From the NCBI GenBank assembly GCA_015143295.1, contig CM026556.1, forward strand, positions 15,562,547 to 15,626,546: a DNA stretch of 64,000 nt, written 5' to 3'. Below are positions 18,348 to 30,447 of the stretch, piece after piece (position 1 is the first letter of the stretch; each line of letters opens with the position of its first letter). Source of the stretch: Tetracentron sinense. Its lineage: Eukaryota; Streptophyta; Magnoliopsida; Trochodendrales; Trochodendraceae. The notes under the pieces are model-generated. The model made no database searches, was not told the DNA's origin, and saw only the letters and a program-made list of their open reading frames with translations. The position numbers and the translations under genes were made by a program.

Positions 18348-21300
18348 TTAAACAAATAAATGGGGGTACTTTTCTCGTACTTCGGCTTCTCGTTCCCAAG
18401 TAGCTTCCTCCCTTGAATGGTGTTGCCATCTTACCAAGACCAAGGGAATGGTCTTGTTGCGCAAGACTTGATCTCGCCTATCCAGGATCTGCACCGGTTG
18501 TTCAACTAGGGTGAGGTCCTCTCGGATCTCTATCGGATCAAGCTCGATGACATGAGAAGGATCCGGGATATACTTCCGAAGCATGGAGATGTGAAATACG
18601 TTGTGGATCGCCGCCATGTGAGCGGGCAAGGCAACTCGGTAAGCTACCTCACCAACTCGAGTAATGATCTCGAATGGACCCACATATCTCGGGCTAAGCT
18701 TGCCTCTTTTCCCGAATCTCATAACCCCCTTGGTTGGTGAAATCTTGACAAAAACGAAGTCACCAACCCGATATTCAAGATCCCTCCTTCGGTTGTCGGC
18801 ATAGCTTTTCTGTCGGTCTTGTGCGGTCTTCAACCTTTCCCGGATGAGCTTGACTCTATCCGCAGTTTGTTCAATCAACTCGGGGCCCAAAATTTTTCTT
18901 TCTCCCACTTCATCCCAATACAACGGAGATCTACAACTCCTTCCGTACAAAGCCTCAAAGGGTGCCATCTGTATGCTTGCCTGGTAACTATTGTTGTAGG
19001 CGAATTCCACCAAAGGTAGGTGATCCTCCCAACTTCCCTTGAAGTCTAGCATACATGCACGGAGCATGTCTTCAATAATCTGATTCACTCGCTCGGTTTG
19101 CCCATCCGTCTGTGGATGGAAGGCCGTGCTAAAGTCTAGTCTGGAACCCATGGCATCCTGAAAGCTTCTCCAAAACCTGGATGTGAACCTTGGATCCCGG
19201 TCTGAGACAATGCTCACTGGCACTCCGTGCAATCGGACTATCTCTTTGATGTACAAGGCAGCTAACTGATTTGAGTTGAATGTAGTCCGATACGGTAAGA
19301 AATGGGCGGACTTCGTGAGTCTGTCAACCACAACCCATATCGCATCAGTCTTTTTAACTGTCTTTGGCAACCCCACGATGAAGTCCATAGAGATATGTTC
19401 CCATTTCCACTCGGGAATAGGGAGAGACTGCAACAGACCCGCCGGTCTCCTGTGCTCGGCCTTGACTTGTTGGCACACCAAGCATCGGGACACGTACCCC
19501 GCTATTTCTCGCTTCATGTTCCGCCACCAAAAGTGCTTCTTCAAGTCCCTATACATCTTGGTACCCCCGGGGTGAACGGTGTACTTGGACCGGTGAGCCT
19601 CGTACAAGATTTCTCGCTTAAGCTTCTCATCGGCTGGGACACATACTCTTCCCTTGAAAGTGATAATTCCATCATCCCTCACCGCAAAATCCTTGCTGCC
19701 ACTTTTAACTGACTGGTCTCGGTAAGACAGTAGCTCGGCATCCATTCCCTGCAACTCCCTGGTCATGCTTAGGATATATGGCCTAACTGTGATGTTAGCC
19801 ATTACTGGCCCAAAAGTAGGGAGACTAAAACTGATGTCGAGGTTGGATGCATCTTCTAACAACCTCCATTCCCTCAGCATCATGTGCGCCAAAACTCCAG
19901 TGGGCTTCCGGCTAAGAGCATCGGCGACAACGTTCGCCTTGCCCGGATGATATTGAATGGAACATTCGTAGTCTTTCAAAAACTCTACCCATCTCCTCTG
20001 CCTTAAATTCAATTCCTTTTGAGAGAACAGGTACTTCAAGCTTTTATGGTCCGTAAATACGTCGAACTGTTCCCCATAGAGATAATGTCGCCAAATCTTC
20101 AAGGCAAACACAACCGCGGCGAGCTCTAAATCGTGAGTGGGATAATTCTTCTCATGCTCTTTCAATTGCCTGGAGGCGTAAGCAATGACTTTGCCGTGCT
20201 GCATAAGTACACATCCCAACCCCACGTGCGAGGCATCACTATAAACCACAAAACCACCACTCCCGGATGGCACACTAAGGACGGGGGCCGTGGTGAGGCG
20301 TTTCTTCAACTCTTGGAAGCTCGCTTCGCATCTGTCGCTCCAACTAAACTTAGCATTCTTTCTCGTCAGGTAAGTGAGAGGTGCAGCCAAACTGGAGAAT
20401 CCCTCCACGAACCTCCGATAATAGCCTGCCAACCCAAGAAAACTACGTATCTCCGTGACGCTCTTGGGTCTCTCCCATATCATAACTGCCTCTATCTTTG
20501 CCGGGTCAACAGAAATACCCTCGGCTGACACTACGTGGCCTAGGAATGCCACCTTCTCCAACCAAAATTCACACTTGCTTAACTTAGCGTATAGCCTATG
20601 CTCTCTCAATATCTCCAGAGCAAGACGAAGGTCTCGTGTGTGATCTTCCCGTGTCTGGGAATACACCAAAATGTCATCTATGAACACAATCACACATCGA
20701 TCCAAGTACGATCGGAACACCCGGTTCATCAAATCCATGAACGCCGCCGGTGCATTCGTCAACCCAAAAGGCATGACAAGGAACTCGTAGTGCCCATACC
20801 GAGTCCTGAAAGCCGACTTCGGAACATCTGCCGCCTTGATCTTTAACTGATGATACCCCGATCTAAGATCAATCTTGGAGAAAAATCTCGCTCCCTTCAG
20901 TTGGTCAAACAAGTCATCTATCCGAGGCAAAGGATAACGATTCTTAATAGTTATCTTGTTCAACTGCCGGTAATCTATGCTCATTCTCATTGACCCGTCT
21001 TTCTTTTTCACAAAGAGGACCGGAGCTCCCCATGGTGACACGCTTGGTTGGATGAAACCAAGTTGTTGTAACTCCTCAATTTGCTTCTTTAATTCCTCAA
21101 GCTCTATTGGGGCCATTCTATATGGTGCCCTTGAAATCGGAGAGGTGCCTGAAGTAAGCTCTATAGCGAACTCAATCTCCCGATCCAGAGGCAATCCGGG
21201 AAGTTCCTCCGGAAACACATCCAAGAACTCACTCACGACCGGAATGACCGAGGAGTTTTGTGCTTCTGGGTTTGCTAAGCTCAAAGCTGCGAGGCGAGCA

Positions 21301-21679
21301 ATGTCTCTTTCCCTCAACCCTCGAAAGTGAAATGGCTTAACTCCCATCGGCTCAAAGTTCACCATCTTCTCGAAACATGCCACATGTCCGTGGTGAGCCG
21401 ATAGCCAATCCATACCAAGTATGACATCGAAATCTAAGTCTTGGAAGTCCAGGATGATGAGGTCGGCTAACAACTCATTCTGTCCCACTTGGACTACACA
21501 GTCCCTATATATACGGTCCGTGTCCACTGACTTGCCGAGCGGTGTGGAGATGGTTAATTCATGCTTCAACTGACTGGACTTGGTTGGAAATCCTTTCGCA
21601 AAGCTAGGCGATACAAAGGAATGAGTGGATCCTGTGTCGATCAACACTCGAGCTAGGCATTCATTCACTAATAACGCGC
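18348..21679 (-). CDS. pol: Intact pol of element C: protease-RT-RNase H-integrase-chromodomain
   Basis: Domains in order: aspartic protease with DTGSTHSF (D at 21638-21636); reverse transcriptase with [19 protein letters not shown] and the catalytic FIDDIL (about 20665-20685); RNase H with DASHVGLG (about 20225-20245), [15 protein letters not shown] and FTDHKSL; integrase with an H-H-C-C finger (VHPGG ... CLVCQ, about 19460-19590), core acids in [16 protein letters not shown] and [14 protein letters not shown]; a GPFEII module; and a chromodomain ending [17 protein letters not shown] and KYPHLFV. Integrase copies the DNA into the genome and the chromodomain should guide it to chromatin. An open frame extends upstream to an ATG at 21863, but that ATG lies in gag. 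The exon start 21679 is chosen because splicing joins it to gag in frame. No stop or frame break was seen. Confidence 0.95.
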
Positions 21680-21815
21680 CTGTGTGATTAATTAAATTCA
21701 CATTAATAGATTTCACGCAATAACACATAAGTATAGGTAGCATGTCATACATATAAGCAATCACATTACATAATAACAGCCAATTACAACTCGAAACTTT
21801 AGCATGATAGCGTAC
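21680..21815 (-). other. Putative intron between gag and pol, element C (136 nt)
   Basis: On the minus strand the donor is CAAG|GTACGC (intron starts 21815) and the acceptor CACACAG|GCGCG (ends 21680). It is AT-rich. Its removal gives Val-Gln-Gly-Ala-Leu-Leu-Val-Asn-Glu across the joint. Exons of 1237 and 3332 nt sum to 4569, an exact multiple of three, while 136 is not. Unspliced RNA gives Gag ending four codons after the joint. Spliced RNA gives a 1522-residue Gag-Pol. The same sites are in A, B, E and H. Confidence 0.75.
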
Positions 21816-23052
21816 CTTGCACGACATCGTCAGATGCACGTGCATCCCATTCCGACAAGGCAAAAACTTGACCCTGGTTTGCCCTACGAGGTGGTGGAGT
21901 GGATAACGTGGGTCGTGAAGGCCTAGACGCAGAAGTCTGTGAGGATCCCGACTGGGAATCCTGACGAACTGGGGGCCTACTCCCTTGGGGTTGGATAGGC
22001 TGCAGCTGCCTGCGTGGGCAATCCCTGACCATGTGGTTCACATCTCCACAGTGAAAGCACCCACCGGAAATCCTCCGACATTCACCAATCCGGTGACTCC
22101 GACCACAATAGGAGCACTCCTCAAATGCCGATGAGGATGAAGGTGGAACATATCGGGTGGCCTGTGAAAGTGTGGGACGAGGTACCGGTGTAGTGGTAGG
22201 CCGAGATACCTGTGATGTCAAGGGAGGCCTCTGTGACCGTATTGGCTTGGATGCCTGATATGGGGCTGCCCTAGCCCTCTTCTCTGCTGACCCCGAACTA
22301 CTCGATTGGCCTCGAGCCACATCCCTTCTCTTGAAGAATTCTTCCGAATTCTTCTCGGCAAGCTTCGCCTTGCTCACAACCTCTCCCCAGGTAGCCACCT
22401 GGAACATCGAGACCCTGTCTCTAATGGAGGGTTTCAATCCCCGCTCAAATTTCCTGACTCGCATATGCTCCGATGCAATTAGGTGAGGTGCGAATCTCGA
22501 CAACTCCACGAAGGTAGCCTCATAATCGGCCACACTCAACTCTCCTTGTTCAAGAGTCATGAATTCAATCTCCTTCTGTTCTTTGACAGCTGCTGGAAAA
22601 TACTGCTTATAGAAGACATCCAAAAATTCCGGCCATGTCCACGGCTCCCCCGCCCTGGTGGACTCCCTCTGTCTCTGTGCGGCTCTCCACCAATGCTCGG
22701 CCGCACCTTCCATCACGAAGGTGGCCCAGTCCACTCTCTGTTCATCCGTGCAGTGGAGCGCTCTAAAAATCTTTTCCAATTGCATCACCCATGCCTCGGC
22801 GACCATGGGGTCAGTAGTACCGAAGAAGGTAGGAGGACGCAATCTCCTAAATGCCTCCAATCCTGAAGCATGGTGTGCCGGAGGTGGCGGAGGCGTAGAA
22901 GGAGTAACGGCAACCGGCCTTGCTGCTAACATAGCCAAGGTCTCGGCTATAGATGCAAAAGCTTGGGAAAAATCGGGTTGTTCGTCACCGGAAGGGGCAT
23001 CACTTCCACTTCCCCTCGTATTGTATCCGCGACCCCGAGCACCGCGTCTCAT
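21799..23052 (-). CDS. gag: Intact gag of element C
   Basis: 417 codons from the conserved start [12 protein letters not shown] (ATG at 23052). An upstream ATG at 23103 is less likely because relatives start at this MRR. Order: Arg/Gly-rich start; Ala/Pro-rich linker; capsid-like Gag core ([56 protein letters not shown]); Ser/Pro/Arg-rich linker; then two zinc knuckles. The first is [13 protein letters not shown], which is CX2CX3HX4C, one residue short. The second is [14 protein letters not shown], a normal CX2CX4HX4C. Gag forms the virus-like particle and binds RNA. The last codons after Val-Gln-Gly come from the unspliced intron. The leader 23053-23372 (about 320 nt) has no gene. Confidence 0.93.
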   Translation of the reverse strand: MRRGARGRGYNTRGSGSDAPSGDEQPDFSQAFASIAETLAMLAARPVAVTPSTPPPPPAHHASGLEAFRRLRPPTFFGTTDPMVAEAWVMQLEKIFRALHCTDEQRVDWATFVMEGAAEHWWRAAQRQRESTRAGEPWTWPEFLDVFYKQYFPAAVKEQKEIEFMTLEQGELSVADYEATFVELSRFAPHLIASEHMRVRKFERGLKPSIRDRVSMFQVATWGEVVSKAKLAEKNSEEFFKRRDVARGQSSSSGSAEKRARAAPYQASKPIRSQRPPLTSQVSRPTTTPVPRPTLSQATRYVPPSSSSAFEECSYCGRSHRIGECRRISGGCFHCGDVNHMVRDCPRRQLQPIQPQGSRPPVRQDSQSGSSQTSASRPSRPTLSTPPPRRANQGQVFALSEWDARASDDVVQGTLSC

Positions 23053-23372
23053 GATGTGATCCTGAGAACGACAGTACCACATGAGTCTAACTTGGATACG
23101 CATTTAATACAATTTCGCAATTCACTTAATACATATTCATCAGACATATTTAATAAGCACAATACAATTTAAGCACACATGGTATACAACATCATATCAT
23201 AACATACATGTCGTGTTCCTAGCGTAGGATTCTAAGTTTGGTTGAAGTTCAACCTATTTTGACTAAGACTAACTTGTTAGTCTATACTTGGAATACAACT
23301 CTTTCCTACACCTAATGCCTTGTTCAATTATGGTATCTAGAACTAAGCGACCCTAGGGACTCTAATGCCTAG

Positions 23373-23385
23373 AGCTCTGATACCA
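23373..23385 (-). other. Primer binding site of C (initiator tRNA-Met)
   Basis: The minus strand reads TGGTATCAGAGCT, 4 nt after the 5' LTR. This matches the 3' end of plant initiator tRNA-Met, the usual primer of plant gypsy elements. Confidence 0.9.
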
Positions 23386-23674
23386 CCTCTGTCACGCCCC
23401 AAAATACCCCCTAGGAGTTTAGGGATACTTTAGGTGGACTAAACAAACCTGCCAAACCATCCTGTAATGAACAAGATAAATAAGGAAATAAACAATGATA
23501 ATCAGAGCGCGGAAGCTAAACATAATTTGCGGAAGCGAAAACTAAAATTTTCTTTTCTTTATAAGGATCCAAACTGTAGTATTCCAAGTTAACATAAATA
23601 CAAAACACGTCTAAGTCTAAGGTGGACAGACCCACCTAACAAAATACAAAAGACAAAATACAACTTTGTCTCGC

Positions 23675-23830
23675 TCAATAGTCATCCCCGTGGGGCCAAT
23701 GGTCTAAGTCTCTCGCCTCCGCCTGAGGCTCGACTACTAGATCCTCATAAGGTTCCTCCTCGCCATAGTCCTCCTCTATCCAAGGACCCGGATCACAAAT
23801 GTCGAGAGGGACTCGGGTACCTGCCGACAT
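23675..23830 (-). CDS. Conserved LTR small ORF, C form, 5' LTR copy
   Basis: Same 51 residues as 16164-16319, differing by one synonymous Ala codon (GCA versus GCG). Because it is in the 5' LTR it could be part of the leader of the genomic RNA, upstream of gag, if transcription starts before it. The start site of transcription is unknown. Confidence 0.55.
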   Translation of the reverse strand: MSAGTRVPLDICDPGPWIEEDYGEEEPYEDLVVEPQAEARDLDHWPHGDDY

Positions 23831-24004
23831 GAAAGTACGGCTGAGCATGGAATACTCAGCGAGTACAAGCCCCTAACTAACAATGGTAATAACGAACAAT
23901 ATCATATACAAGTAATGGAAGGAGTATAGTTCATAATCATTTCTAGCAACCACATACATAAACATTTTATCAAGTCATAATTATTATGAAACTAAAACAT
24001 GTCT

Positions 24005-24490
24005 ATGCATCCGCATATCTCTTATGAGCCAGAGGTTAGCACCCGCATATCCCTGGGCTACCAACCTCCTTGACAGTACAATACCTTTCTTATGAGCCAG
24101 GGGTTAGCACCCTTAACCGGGGCTACCAACCCCCTTGACAGTACGATACACTTCTTATGAGCCAGAGGTTAGCACCCTTAACCGGGGCTACCAACCCCCT
24201 TGACAGTACAATACACTTCTTATGAGCCAGAGGCTAGCACCCGCATATCCCTGGGCTACCAGCCTCCTTGACAGTGCGATACCTTACTTATGAGCCAGAG
24301 GTTAGCACCCTTAACCGGGGCTACCAACCCCCTTGACAGTACAATACACTTCTTATGAGCCAGAGGCTAGCACCCGCATATCCCTGGGCTACCAGCCTCC
24401 TTGACAGTGCAACATTTCCGAGTCCTTTCTTATGAGCCAGGGGTTAGCACCCGCATATCCCTGGGCTACCAACCCCCTTGACAATATCCT
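24005..24490. repeat. 65-bp tandem array in the C 5' LTR (7 units)
   Basis: Same CTTATGAGCCAGAGG units as at 16505-17040, one fewer. Its position in the LTR matches that of the CTAGTTGC hairpin array in B and E and of the GAAGGGTCTCCCTTC array in A and H. Confidence 0.9.
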
Positions 24491-25706
24491 CCATCTACAT
24501 AAGTGCTCGTGCATAGCAATCGTGAAATTATGATGACATATAGCATTTTAACAATTTCCAACTCACATGAGAATTTAAGAAGCGAAATAACACCTGCATA
24601 CAACTTGCCAAATGGGGAACAGTTATGTGACTCATGCTTTCAAATCTTAGTTTATTCATGCATTCTATCAAACACGTGGTATTCAACCTTTTTACCTTTA
24701 GTTATTTCATATTTTCTCATTCGAACATTTCATCAAACACTTGGGGTGTGTTCATTATGCGTAATATGCCCTTCCACCATTTTTCCCATCATTCAACACA
24801 TCACAACATGGCATCCAATTGCCTCCACTCCTCATCCATTTATACATTCCACCATTTGTTTGTATTATCTTCTTTTTGTTTTAGGGATTTAGCACATACC
24901 AACACAAGAGAGCAATGGGAAAGATCTAACACATATTTACATAGAAAAGATCCTAGGTTATTACCAAAGTAACTAGGAAGAGTGTACTAACCTTGAAAAG
25001 GGAAAGAAAAATCCTTGAGGATGATGTAGAAACGCTGCCCTAGCTTGGAAGAGGTACTCCACACGAGCTTGAGGTTGGATTTGGAGAATCCAAGCCTTTA
25101 GAACGGTTCTAGGGTTCTAAAACCCTTGATTCTCTCAAGTGGAAAACCCTAGATGTAAATCCCCCTTCTCTTCTCTTCTTCTCTCTCAAAAACCTTCTAA
25201 GTGAGGTGAATGAAGCCCTAAAGGCTCGGGCAAGCCCTTATGGGTAAGGGTTAACACCCAGAAGACGAAAACGCCCTTACTAAAAATTCTGCAAAACTCG
25301 ATAGATCGAGCGATCGGTGCTTATGACCGATCGATCGGTTGCCTACCGAGCGATCGGTGTTATTGACCGATCGACCGGTCAAAAACTCGCTCTCTGGAAA
25401 ATTTCCCCATACAAAATTTCTGACCGTGCGACAGCTACCGATCGATCGGTTATGGACCGATCGATCGCTGACTGGACCGAGCGATCGGTGCTCTGTATGT
25501 CTGGACTGTTTTGACCATATCTTTTGACTCGCTCGTCGGATTTCGATGATTCAACTTGCGTTGGATCCGTCTTTCGAAAACGAACATTTCTGACGTTTCG
25601 GAATTTCCGATTTTTCCCTTATTTATAAATTAGACTACAAAAACGGCCAATTAGCTACGAGGGTGCTATTCATTAAGGATGAAAAAGTCCGGGGTGCTAC
25701 ATGCAT

Positions 25707-26872
25707 TTGGAATTAAATATGGCAATTTGGGGTAATTCACAAAGCATAGCATATAGCAATTTAAGTGAGTAATAATCTACGCATTTTAAGAAATGTAGGA
25801 AACACACTATCATGAAACCTAACAATTTCAAGAGCAATCAAGCGTGGGTTCCCTTAATTTATCATTTATTTTGTTCACCTTGGCATTTCATCAAACATGG
25901 GGTGTGATCATTATTCACTTAAACCTAGATCATGCTTTTCTAGGTGGGTTATGCTCACATCACACTTGTATGTTCATTATTAGTACAATGCCCTTTCCCA
26001 TTCGTTCATCACATCATCCACACGGCATCCATTCGCCAACATCCATCTCCATTCACCATTCATACCACCAATCTCATAACACATATATATGTGAAGGAAA
26101 ACAAGAAGAAATAAAGGAAAAGAGAAGCTATAACTAGGAGGGTAGCAAAGAGTACCGACCTTAACAAAAGAGGGAAGGAATCCCCTTCCAAAATGCACGT
26201 AAGTTGCTGCCCTAGCTTGGAACACGAGCTCCACGAATGCTTGAACCGAAATCTTGAAGAAATCGGGCTTGAGGTTGATCTAGGGTTTCAAAACCCTTTG
26301 ATTTCTCTCCAAAATGGAAACCTAGGTTTTGGAAAACCTTCTCCTTTCTCTCTATCTCTCAAAAGACTCTAAGGGTTGTGTATGAACCCTCAAATGATCG
26401 GGCAAAGCCTTTAAGGTATGAGTGAAACGCCCAAAAGACGAAAACACCCTTAATGAAATTTCTGCAAAAACACGAGGACCGAGCGATCGGTGGTTATGAC
26501 CGATCGATTGGTTGCCTACTGAGCGATCGGTGTTTATGACTGATCGACCGGTCAAAAACTCACTCTCTGAAAAATTTCCCCATACAAAATTTCTGACCGT
26601 GCGATAGCTACCGATCGATCGGTTATGGACCGATCGATCGCTCTATGGACCGAGTGATCGGTTACCTACAGGTCCAGACTGTTTTGGCCATATCTTTTGA
26701 CCCGCTCGTCGGATTTCGACGATTCAACTTGCGTTGGGTTCGTACTTCGAAAAGGAACATTTTTGACGTTTCGGAATTTCCAATTTCTTCCTTACTTATT
26801 AATTGCACTACTTTAAAGGAAAAATGGCTACGAAAGGGTCATGCATAAATGTCAAAAGTTCGGGGCTCTACA
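25707..26872 (-). repeat. B 3' LTR, right part
   Basis: It continues the LTR cut at 15878; bases 25702-25706 are the duplicated TGCAT. It ends GGGGCTCTACA. It contains the GCAGAAATTTCATTAAGGG flank, GATCGATC palindromes (26475-26665) and the GACGAGCGGGTCAAAAG block (minus). The total LTR without C is 2302 bp, against 2273 bp for the 5' LTR. Confidence 0.92.
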
Positions 26873-26890
26873 TCCTCCCCCCTTACAAAA
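26873..26890 (-). other. Polypurine tract of B
   Basis: The minus strand shows GTAAGGGGGGAGGA next to the LTR, as in E and H. 26891-26975 is short untranslated sequence. Confidence 0.8.
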
Positions 26891-26975
26891 AAATTTCGTC
26901 CTCAAAATTTGGACAAGACATGCATTACAGAATCAAACAATATTACAAGCTACATATACAAAACCTATACAAAAT

Positions 26976-29900
26976 TCATTCAAACAATTCCGGGTACTTC
27001 GCTTTGACTTCGGCTTCACGCTCCCATGTAGCTTCTTCCCGAGCATGGTGTTGCCATTGCACAAGAACCAAAGGGATTGTCTTGTTGCGAAGCACTTGAT
27101 CTCTCCGATCCAATATGTGAATCGGCTTCTCAACCAACGTGAGATCTTCTCGAATTTCCAACGGTTCCAATTCTAGTACATGTGAAGGGTCCGCAATGTA
27201 CTTCCGAAGCATAGACACGTGGAAAACGTTGTGAACCGCGGCCATGTGAGGTGGAAGAGCTACTCGATAAGCAACTTCACCAACCCGCGTGATAATCTCA
27301 AACGGTCCAACATAGCGAGGACTAAGCTTGCCTCTTTTGCCGAATCTCATAATCCCTTTGCTAGGAGATACTTTCACAAAGACTCGATCCCCTACTTGAA
27401 ATTCCAAGTCCCTGCGGCGCGTGTCTGCATAGCTCTTTTGGCGATCTTGAGCGGCTTTCAACTGATCCCGGATGATCTTGACTATACTAGCAGTTTGCTC
27501 AATCAACTCCGGACCAAGTACTTTTCTTTCTCCTACCTCATCCCAGTAGAGAGGAGACCTGCAGCTTCGCCCATACAAAGCCTCGAACGGAGCCATTTGG
27601 ATACTCGCCTGATAGCTATTGTTGTAGGCGAACTCCACCAAAGGTAAGTGCTCTTCCCAACTGCCTTTGAAATCCAGCATACAAGCCCGAAGCATATCTT
27701 CTATTACTTGGTTCACCCTCTCGGTTTGTCCATCCGTCTGTGGGTGAAAAGCAGTGCTGAAATCAAGTCGGGAACCCATAGCTTCCTGAAAACTTTTCCA
27801 GAATCGTGATGTGAATCTTGGATCCCGATCCGACACAATACTGACAGGCACTCCGTGCAACCTCACCACTTCCTTGATGTACAAAGCAGCTAACTGACTA
27901 GAGTTGAAAGTAGTTCGGTAAGGCAAGAAGTGAGCGGACTTCGTCAAACGATCCACTACTGCCCATATCGCATCTGAACCCCTTGCCGTCTTTGGCAAGC
28001 CAACTATGAAATCCATGGATATGTTCTCCCATTTCCACTCGGGAATCGGAATGGACTGTAATAGACCTGCGGGCCGCATGTGTTCTGCTTTCACCTGTTG
28101 GCACACCAAGCACCGTGCTACATATTCCGCAACCTCCCTCTTCATATTCCGCCACCAAAAGTGACTCTTGAGGTTCAGGTACATCTTCGTACCCCCTGGA
28201 TGCACAGTGTACTTTGCCCGGTGGGCTTCATCCATAATCTCCCTCCGAAGATTTGCATTGGCTGGAACACACAGCCTTCCCTTGAATGTGATAGCACCTC
28301 GGCTAGTGAGAGAGAAGTCCTCACTACCCTTAGCAACTTCCTTGTCCCGATAAGCCAACAATTCAGCATCCGTGGCTTGGTATTCTTAGATCAAATCTAT
28401 AATGTATGGCCGAACCGTGACATTTGCCAAGATAGGACTACGGACAGAGTCATTCACACTAATGTCCAGATTTGCCAAGTCTTCAAGTAGCTTCCATTCC
28501 TGCACTAACATGCATGCTAATAACCCCGGAGGTCTTCTACTCAAAGCATCAGCCACTACATTTGCTTTACCCGGGTGGTATTGAATGGTACAATCATAGT
28601 CTTTCAAAAATTCCATCCAACGCCGTTGCCTTAGATTCAGCTCCTTTTGGGAAAAGAGATACTTGAGACTCTTGTGATCAGTGAACACATCGAACTCCAC
28701 CCCATAAAGGTAATGACGCCAAATCTTAAGTGCAAACACGACCGCCGCAAGCTCCAAGTCGTGCGTGGGATAATTCTTCTCATGCTCCTTCAACTGCCTT
28801 GATGCATAGGCAATAACTTTCTTGTGCTGCATGAGTACACACCCAAGTCCAACGTGTGAGGCATCACTATACACCTCATACCCATAAGGTCTAGATGGCA
28901 CAGTAAGGACAGGGGCTGTAGTAAGCCTCTTCTTCAGTTCCGTGAAACTGATCTCGCACTTATCACTCCATACAAACTTGGCGTTCTTCCTTGTCAGGTA
29001 AGTGAGCGGTGCCGCAAGGCTAGAGAAACCCTCTACAAATCTCCTGTAGTAGCCTGCCAATCCAAGGAAACTACGTATCTCTGTGACACTCTTGGACCTC
29101 GCCCAACTCATGATTGCATCAATCTTCTTTGGGTCAACCAAGATGCCTTCCACAGAAACAACGTGGCCTAGGAATGCCACCTCTTCCAACCAAAACTCAC
29201 ACTTACTGAGTTTAGCGTATAGCTTGTGTTCTCTCAACATTTCCAAAGCAAGGCGAAGGTCTCGCATGTGATCTTCCCGTGTCTGGGAATACACCAAGAT
29301 ATCGTCGACAAACACTATTACGCATCGATCTAGGTATGGCCAGAACACCCGGTTCATTAAATCCATAAAAGTTGCCGGCACGTTTGTGAGACCAAAAGGC
29401 ATTACCAAGAACTTGTAGTGTCCATACCGAGTCCTGAAAGCAGTTTTGGGAACATCTTCCGCCTTAATCTTCAACTGGTGATAACCCGATCGAAGATCTA
29501 TTTTTGAGAAAAATCTCGCTCCTTTCAACTGATCGAACAAATCATCAATTCTAGGCAATGGGTACTTATTCTTTATAGTGACTTTGTTCAGTTGCCGATA
29601 ATCAATGCACATCCGCATCGAGCCATCCTTCTTCTTAACAAATAACACCGGGGCACCCCACGGTGAGACGCTTGGTCGAATGAAACCAAGGCCTTGCAAT
29701 TCCTCCAACTGAGTCTTCAACTCCTTGAGTTCAATAGGGGCCATTCTATATGGAGCTCTAAAAATAGGAGCTGTGCCTGGTGCAAGCTCGATCACAAACT
29801 CAATCTCCCTATCTGGAGGCAATCCCGGCAACTCCTCTGGAAATACATCCAGAAATTCACTCATAACCGGAATAGTCGATGAGTCCTTTGCTTCAGGGTT

Positions 29901-30301
29901 AGCTAAGCTCAACGCCGCAAAGCGGGCAATGTCTCTACTTCTCAACCCTCGAAAGTGAAGTGGTTTTCCTCCTACCGGCTTGAAGAGTACCATCTTCTCA
30001 AAGCAAGCTACATGCCCATGAAGTGTTGCTAACCAATCCATTCCCAATATAACATCAAAGTCTTGGAATCCAAGGACGATGAGATCAACTGCCAACTCGT
30101 GGCTTCCAACTTGGACCGGACTATTTCTATACACTTTATCTGCCAACACTGTTTTGCCGAGCGGAGTCGAAATGGCTAACTCCGATTTTAGCTGACTAGG
30201 CTCCACAGAAAAGCCTCCTGAAAAACTCGGCGAGACAAACGAATGAGTAGACCCGGTATCAATCAACACTCGAGCCAAATACTCATTGACTAGTAGGGTT
30301 C
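26976..30301 (-). pseudogene. pol: B pol with one nonsense codon
   Basis: 3326 nt, the same as A. Protease keeps [10 protein letters not shown] has FVDDIL, RNase H has DASHVGLG and FTDHKSL, and integrase keeps the zinc finger and the core acids ([26 protein letters not shown]). The chromodomain ends [17 protein letters not shown]. One CAA-to-TAA change at 28386-28388, between RNase H and integrase, splits it into 672- and 461-codon frames. Otherwise it is open, so B was lost recently. It shares no close subfamily identity with C. Confidence 0.93.
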
Positions 30302-30447
30302 CTGAAATTTTAGCTAGTGGAGTTAATCCATGCATCAACAGCGTATACATGTAGGTATATATACATATAGAACATGCCAAGTACGTATGCAGAGAATAGA
30401 GCATAACATAATAATCACAAATAAAGAAATTAACTCTAACTGCGTAC
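30302..30447 (-). other. Putative gag-pol intron, element B (146 nt)
   Basis: Donor CAAG|GTACGC at 30447 and acceptor AATTTCAG|GAACC at 30302, minus strand. Joined exons of 1249 and 3326 nt total 4575, a multiple of three. Its length modulo three (2) differs from C, A, E and H (1), yet splicing still gives the right frame. Confidence 0.75.

Larger units (their letters stand above)
15879..25701 (-). mobile_element. Element C: intact, very young chromovirus
   Basis: It starts TGTCACGCCCC at 15879 and ends GGGGTGCTACA at 25701, with TGCAT on both sides (15874-15878, 25702-25706). It is 9823 bp, with LTRs of 2377 and 2312 bp. By eye they differ by about five substitutions plus one extra 65-bp repeat unit. 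Gag and pol have no stops or frame breaks, and PBS and PPT are intact. It is a separate subfamily from A/B/E/H, with clearly diverged LTRs and gag. It is the youngest member of the nest and the only candidate for present activity. Confidence 0.97.
23390..25701 (-). repeat. C 5' LTR
   Basis: 2312 bp and nearly identical to 15879-18255. Differences seen: one base in the small ORF, three near 25168-25184, one near 25618, and one fewer 65-bp unit. This points to a very recent insertion. It contains the same small ORF, hairpins and arrays. Confidence 0.95.

Noticed and set aside
21799..21863. Ribosomal frameshift between overlapping gag and pol frames
   Set aside because: The frame relation differs between B and the others, and no common slippery site was seen, while splice sites and in-frame joining are constant.
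18819..23059. Antisense frames up to 136 codons opposite C gag and pol
   Set aside because: Shadows of the true minus-strand genes. Similar shadows appear opposite the pol of A, B, E and H (for example 58000-58764, 254 codons).
23373..23385. A tRNA gene fragment at the PBS
   Set aside because: Only 13 nt complementary to the tRNA end, directly beside an LTR. It is a primer binding site.
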